NCBI GenBank assembly: GCA_003427395.1
Contig: BFEA01000158.1
Location: 1,661,830-1,695,068 of the forward strand
DNA: 33,239 bases
Direction of reading: 5' to 3'
From: Chara braunii
Taxonomy: Eukaryota; Streptophyta; Charophyceae; Charales; Characeae
This document shows positions 28,151 through 33,239 of the stretch, one piece after another. The translations under genes and the position numbers were made by a program. Below the pieces are notes generated by a model, which saw only the letters and a list, made by a program, of their open reading frames with translations, ran no database searches and was not told the origin of the DNA. The first letter of the stretch is position 1; each line of letters starts with the position of its first letter.

Positions 28151-30660
28151 TTGAAAAAAATCACATACCTTGTTCTGGAGTGTCGGGTCCGTGATTGTCA
28201 GTCCTCCGTCCTCTCTTGCCATGCAGATCACTTCCCATGCTATTTTGGGTAAGCAACCTTCCTCCTTTTTCCCAAAGGGTTTCCATAAGAAGCTTCTTGC
28301 CTCCTTGCATACCGTTCTCAGCAAGCTCTCCGACAGCTTTCTAATCACCGCTGCAAACCATAGTAAGGCGAAAGTTGAACTATTTATTGTTAACGCTCTT
28401 CCAATCAATGATAGGTGTCGTTCCGAGCCCCAACTCCTGATGCGTGTTGTAACCTTTTCTTGAAAAATGATCGTTTGGGATTATGAACAGTCTCCCAGTG
28501 CCACATGGACTCCTAAGTACCTTTCTGCTTTCCCATTTTCCACTCTTCTCATGCCCCAATCCATGCTCAGTTTGTGTGAATCAGGGAGGAAGTATACTGA
28601 TTTAGTCCAGTTCACAACGACTTCTAAGAGTTCTGCATAGGTGCTCAGACACAGCTTCAATGCCTCCAGCGACCTTGTTTCGTTTGTTGAGATGGCCAGT
28701 AGATCGTCCGCGAGAGCTTTAACCTTGCAGTTGACATCCTCTGTAATTTGAAGTCTCTTAATTGCTTGTTCGTTCTTATGCTGTTCACTAGAACTTCCAT
28801 TTGCACGACGAAAAGAAGAGGGGCTAGGGGGCAGCCCTGCCTGAGTGATCTTGTCCAGGCAAACTCTTCTGAGCATTGGTCGTTAACCATTACTGCTATA
28901 GTGGAGTAGGCATACAATACTTTGACCCATCTACAAAAAATTTGCCCAAAACCCATCCTTCGCAGGGACGTCATCACAAACGCCCAATTAACCCTATCGT
29001 ACGCCTTTTCCAAATCCAGCATTAAAACAACTATGTCCAGATGCGTAGGGTTATGATACCCCTGGTCATTGTTCTGCATAGTCTACCGCCCAGTAAGATA
29101 TTATTATATACTTGTACAAGATCTACCTCCAAAACTTCCCAGCAACATTCGTAGAACTCGACCGGTAGACCATCATCACCTAGCGCCTTTCCTCTGGCCA
29201 TCTTCTTCACAGTTTGCCTTAATTCTTCTTCTGTAATTGGTCTCTCTAGGCTCATCCTCTGCTGCTCTGTCGGTGTAACTTGGAGATTATCCCACAAGGT
29301 AGAAAACTCTGACATATCTATATTTATGTCTTCGAACTGCCTTGATGTGAGTATATCTTCAAAATAAACTTTGGCATACTCGCTCATCTCCTTCACCGTT
29401 TTTGCTATCGGCATCGCTGGCAGGTGTGGGTGCTTCAATTCTGACATAGTCACAATTTTCCTCCTCGGAAGAAGTTTCTTGAATGTTTCTTTCATCAGAT
29501 GGTCCGCTTTGATGATCTCTTTCTCAGTGAGGATAACTTTCCATCTCTTGTCTTTTGCACGTTTCAATTCTTCCCATTATTTCAATCTGATCTTCCTTTC
29601 TTGAGTCCAGAAGACTTCTGATATTGGGTGTCCCCCTATATTTTCCTCCGCCTCCTCTACCTTCTTCTTCATCTCTCTTTTCTCCTTGTTTCGAGCGTAC
29701 GCTGTTATTACTGAGAAAGCATCGAATTTGTAGGATATGATCCTCAAACCCGCGTCTAACCATTCCTCTTTCGATTCGAAATACAGTTCTGCCCTACGCC
29801 AGTCCTGCCAAAAAGACTCTACCCATTGTGACCAACCCTCATCCTCCAGATTTAATGTGTTGAGTTTAAATAACCCTGGTCCCCGTTGTACCGCTTGAGT
29901 CACTTCGATTTCGAGTACCACAGGCTTGTGATCTGAAAGCAGGGTGTTTTGTGGCCTGACATTAGTAACCTGTATAGCCGCTTCTTCTGAAATTAGAAAG
30001 AAATTTAATCTCCTTCTTACTCCTGCCAATCGCGTTGAGTTCCTAAACCATGTGTAACATGGTTCCCTCGGGTACCTCTCTTTATACACATCCCTCCCCA
30101 CGCCTGCATCCATTTCAATAAGTAGCTTCGGTCCTTCCTTATTCCATCTTCCCTCTCTGAATCAAGGCCTGGACTTGTTATCTGGTTCCAGTCTCCAGCA
30201 ATACGCAGTGGTATTGACTCATAAAAGGTCAGTCTTTCACCGGGTTCATTAGGTGCATATACAGTCGCAAAAATCCAGTCTTCATCTCCTATTCCCAACT
30301 TTAACCAACTTCATCTTCCTCATACATCTGAATCAAAATCGATTAACTCTGCATCTAATCCCCTATGTGCTAGTACTGCTACTCCTCCCTTCGTTCCTCT
30401 GGCCGGCGCCCACAGTTGGGGTTCATCCCACCAATCCCTGATCTCCGCTAGTTTTTTCTCTGGTAACTTAGTTCCTTGGATGAATGCAATGTCAATCTGT
30501 TATTTGTGTCTCTGATCTCTGCTAGTTTCCTCTCTGATAACTTAGTTTCTTGGATGAATGCAATGTCAATCTGTTCTTTGTGGAACCATGATTTCAGTCT
30601 TGAGCATTTGGACCTTCCCCCTGAGTCACCAAGCCCCTAAGCGTTCCAAGTAGCACGCTT
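28150..30660 (-). pseudogene. LINE ORF2 remnant: APE endonuclease + reverse transcriptase
   Basis: Read on the minus strand from about 30,660. The endonuclease begins near GLGDSGGRSK, then IDIAFIQETKL (30,540-30,575), WDEPQLWAPARGTKGG, VYAPNEPGERL, AGDWNQI, YTWF and SDHKPVV (about 29,931). These are the usual exo/endonuclease/phosphatase motifs of plant LINEs. The reverse transcriptase follows: GDDGLPVEFY (about 29,170), LDLEKAYDRVNW (about 29,010), RQGCPLAPLLF, ADDLL (about 28,705; the catalytic ADD), YLGVHV, and PKIAWEVICMAREDGGL (about 28,220). Frameshifts and stops separate the pieces. The sequence stops at about 28,150, so the C-terminal end of ORF2 is missing. This enzyme normally nicks target DNA and copies the element RNA at the nick (target-primed reverse transcription). 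Confidence 0.92.
30439..30584 (-). repeat. ~74-bp tandem duplication inside the LINE endonuclease
   Basis: The segment starting TGATCTC(C/T)GCTAGTTT and including TTGGATGAATGCAATGTCAA occurs at 30,439-30,512 and 30,513-30,584. It duplicates the codons around IDIAFIQETKL, is out of frame, and is present only in this decayed copy. Confidence 0.85.
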
Positions 30661-31504
30661 AAGTTTGACCATTTCCGCTGCTAGTGGCCCTCTGTTGGAT
30701 GCGCCCTTCGTTGCTTGTTACCAGTTGAAGATGCTCCGACCATCTCTCTCTGAGGCATTCTGCCAGGTAAAGGGAGTTCAAGTTCCTTTTCCGTGGCAGT
30801 TTGTCGTCTAACCTTCGAAGGAAGTGTGCGGGAACTTCCGGTTCTACTATCACCATCGACAGGATCGAGGAGTCTCCGGTAGTAAAACTATTCAACAAAA
30901 CGCAGTCCATCCCTATACTTTGCATGATGTGCCAGTATTCCGGAGGGATGCGTACATCCACTAATGGAATCAGGCACTTGATTCGTTTGCCTCCTTGTGC
31001 CTCAACTGACAACTTAGGCATCATGTCCTCAATAAATACTCTGAATTTAAACTTGTCGTTGAAGACCCTCCGTATGATCACCACTATCTCCTCATGGGAT
31101 GGTATTTCCACCAACGGGGCTGCTGGGAGTGTCATCAGGCCATCCCTGTTTTTCAATCCAAGTACGAACACATCTTGCCCGTGAAGCGCACATACGAATG
31201 GTAGCAGATCATAGCATTCCTCAAATTGTCTTTCCCCTCTAACCGTTGTTGTTGCTCCTCTGGGAATATCTATGACTTCACTGTCCCCTTGCTCTGATTC
31301 ATCCTCCTCACTATCTTCTTTATCCACCTCTTGTTCATACTTATCCTCCACTTGACCTTGTACTTCCTGTCTTCTGCATCCTGCCCTTGTTTTCTGCTTC
31401 CCTAGTTGCCTTCTGGCCTCGATTTCCATCTCGCATCCTCCCTCACTGACCCTTGTCCCCGCCGTCTCTCTTGCTACGGTCCACCCTCCTTGTTCGTCCA
31501 TTCA
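30659..31504 (-). pseudogene. LINE segment between zinc-knuckle ORF1 and the endonuclease, unknown domain
   Basis: A 280-residue open frame lying directly upstream of the endonuclease on the same strand. It opens with a charged stretch with Glu/Asp repeats (VDKEDSEEDESEQGDSEV), then a probable folded part with LPFVCALHGQDVFVLGLKN, VRIPPEYWHIMQSIGMDCVL and PAHFLRRLDDKLPRKRNL. A stop at 31,502-31,504 separates it from more upstream in-frame sequence (MEMGNANQIPTTSGGG). It is probably the C-terminal half of ORF1 or an N-terminal extension of ORF2. I do not recognise the fold. Confidence 0.6.
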
Positions 31505-31823
31505 TGGTTGTCCTCCTCCTGATGTTGTTGGGATCTGATTTGCGTTACCCATTTCCATTTGCCGTGGGAGCGGGTAGTAACCTGGAAGTGGCATGTTGCT
31601 CGCCTGATTTTGTTGTTGGTACGGGTATGCGCAGCCTCCCAATGCCTGCCATAATGCAGCGTAGTTCCAAATATTTGTCGCTTGTTGTTGTTGCCACGCC
31701 AGTATGCTACTATTCTAATAAGCCTGTTGACCTCCGTAGTTCTGCGTGTACATCATCTCTTGGTATGCTTGACCTTGACCCTGCGGCGTTTATTACTGTG
31801 GTACTGTTAACCGAATCTGCCTG

Positions 31824-32852
31824 CTATTGTGCTGCATGTTTGACGAGTGGCGGTTTTGCTGTTTTCTCTGGCACTTCTTCTTGGATTCGCTCTTGATGCT
31901 TCACTTGCTGATGATTCCGCTCTAGCGTTGCCGGAAACCGGAATATCTCTTGTCGCTTTTTGGATCTCTCTCTCATTGGGGAAGTCCTCTCGTCGATTGA
32001 TGTTTCTTCCTCTTGATTTCGTCCGGCCCGCTTCTTTCTATTCCAGTGTTCCTGCATGCCTTCCTCTCCCAGTCTTGGACATTCATTCGTGGCGGTATGG
32101 AACCACCATCGACATCGCTCACACCACGGTGTGTTCTTACACACTAATTTTATCTTGATTATTTCCCCATCGTCGAGTTTTATTAAAAGTTCGGCTTCGA
32201 ACCTCGATTCCGCCTCCTTAATCAGGTCAAACTTCATATTCATAGGCTTCGGTCGCGTCTTATCTGGCTCCGCCGGATGGGCTTTGATGACCGTCCCCAT
32301 ACCTTTACCTATCATATCCTCCAAATTAAACATGGCTTTGACTGACACTCTCAAAGCCATAACCCAAAACCGTGTCTCGTCTTCCATTTTCCTTTGTTCC
32401 TCCAACTCCTTTCTCGTCATCCATGGTTTAAATAACATAAGATATTCCACTCTCTTTATTATTACTTTGTCCTCCGTTTTAGCAATCATCCATTGAGCTA
32501 CCTCCCGTGACATCGTTATATACGACATCACGTTTGACCTTTCACCGTTGAGTCGTTCTCTTCGTTGCTCCTGGCTAAACGTGTGGCTTCGTGCCCATCC
32601 ATTTCCGTACGCTCTCACCAAATTATCTCTGACTTTCAGCGGCAGATCTCGCACATCACCTTAGAAGATTATCATCACTACTCTCTCCTTTAACCATTTG
32701 GTTGTCAGTACCCTTAGGGTTCGATCCACCCTGAAAATCCTTTCTCCATTCTCTACCATAAATTCTCCATGCTTTAGTTTCTCTGGATAGACTACGTCTT
32801 CAAAGCACTTGTTCATCAATAGCTTGATCCTTGCATCCTCCAAAATCTGCAC
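31824..32852 (-). pseudogene. LINE ORF1: DUF4283-like region + CCHC zinc knuckle
   Basis: One frame from 32,852 to 31,824 with a single TAA at 32,661-32,663. The N-terminal part (residues before and just after the stop: LTTKWLKERVVMI, then LPLKVRDNLVRAYGNGW) and the middle (LMLFKPWMTRKELEEQ, RFWVMALRVSV) resemble the DUF4283-type RNA-binding region of plant LINE ORF1 proteins. A zinc knuckle follows, WCERCRWWFHTATNECP, with spacing C-x2-C-x4-H-x5-C. The tail is basic and Glu/Lys-rich. The expected role is binding the element RNA into a ribonucleoprotein. Frame is lost between about 31,505 and 31,824 (a Gln/Asn-rich stretch). Confidence 0.8.
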
Positions 32853-32996
32853 TTCCCTTTCTCTTGGTGGAGATCTTTCAGCTTGTCTTCCCCCTTCTTA
32901 TTCTCGCTGTATTGACGTCATCTTAACACTTCTCACTTGAATCCTAATTGCTTAACTTGTGTTTGTTTACCGCAGTTCAACTTCGTACCTTCGCGT

Positions 32997-33030
32997 CAAT
33001 GGTGTGCGCCTATGTGGCGCACACCCATTG
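32997..33030. repeat. Strong hairpin just outside LINE ORF1
   Basis: GGTGTGCGCC (33,001-33,010) TATGT GGCGCACACC (33,016-33,025) is a perfect 10-bp stem, extended by CAAT/ATTG with one bulged C. On the LINE strand it lies in the 5' untranslated region, about 150 bp before the first codons. Confidence 0.8.
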
Positions 33031-33120
33031 ATTTTTTTTTTTGTTGATGATTGATTAATTGATTTTTTGATTAATTGATTGATTGGTGGGGAAGGGGTCT
33101 TCCCTCACTCCCCCCGGCGC

Positions 33121-33239
33121 ATGCACACACACACACACACACACACAAAAACACAGATAAACGCGCGCGCGCACACACACACACACACACACAAACACTC
33201 ACACACACACACACACGCACGCACACACACGCACACGCG
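33121..33239. repeat. (AC)n microsatellite
   Basis: CA/AC dinucleotide tract with short GC interruptions running to the window edge. Confidence 0.95.

Noticed and set aside
2100-32852. Alternative genetic code (stop codons read as sense)
   Set aside because: In-frame stops of all three kinds interrupt the coding tracts (TAA at 2370, TGA at 8083 and 18,080, TAG at 26,033, TAA at 32,661) and frameshifts are also present, so decay explains them better than reassignment.
1-33239. Complete LTR retrotransposon, rRNA or telomere repeats
   Set aside because: I found no paired LTRs with a primer-binding site, no integrase or protease motifs, no rRNA-like blocks and no telomeric heptamer arrays.

Overview
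This 33 kb window is repeat-rich eukaryotic nuclear DNA. Evidence for this is a clean GT-AG intron inside one coding remnant, long AT-rich spacers, many microsatellites ((TCTA)n, (CT)n, (TA)n, (AAT)n, (AC)n), and remnants of both DNA transposons and a non-LTR retrotransposon. The LINE is of the plant/green-algal type: ORF1 carries a CCHC zinc knuckle after a DUF4283-like region, and ORF2 has an APE-type endonuclease plus a reverse transcriptase. A streptophyte alga such as a charophyte is my best guess, at low confidence. I see no intact host gene. Nearly every coding tract is interrupted by in-frame stops (TAA, TAG and TGA alike) or frameshifts, so they are best read as decaying mobile-element genes.

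Layout. 0-2 kb: microsatellites, a tandem duplication, and an AT-rich inverted-repeat element. 2.1-4.5 kb (+): a degenerate CACTA-superfamily transposase most like the Plavaka/KDZ type, with an N-terminal zinc-finger-like motif. 4.5-7.8 kb: non-coding, including a Tn5/Nextera mosaic-end artefact at 5463-5500, a homopyrimidine tract, a SINE-like repeat and three copies of a 71-bp inverted-repeat element. 7.8-9.3 kb (+): a degenerate Ulp1/C48 SUMO-protease-like gene, possibly the second gene of the same transposon. 9.43-9.70 kb: a hammerhead ribozyme core next to a large palindrome. 10.1-13.2 kb: a GC-rich non-coding block. 13.75-15.4 kb: two back-to-back arrays of structured repeats. In the first the stem arms differ from unit to unit but stay complementary. 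16.4-17.2 kb: GC-rich hairpins and a 340-bp repeat whose sister copy is at 23.2 kb. 17.4-19.5 kb (+): a spliced coding remnant of unknown family. 20.9-22.4 kb: SINE-like copies, decayed relatives of the hammerhead repeat and two more 71-bp elements, in a duplicated block. 25.1-28.15 kb (+): an unrecognised coding remnant with a long low-complexity tail. 28.15-32.9 kb (-): a LINE lacking the 3' end of ORF2. The window ends in (AC)n.

The most interesting items are the hammerhead ribozyme and its palindromic, retrozyme-like context, and the two structured repeat arrays, which I cannot assign to any known family. The transposase and Ulp1 genes may be the protein-coding part of one transposon. The small repeats (71-bp element, SINE-like, hammerhead-derived) are non-autonomous passengers.
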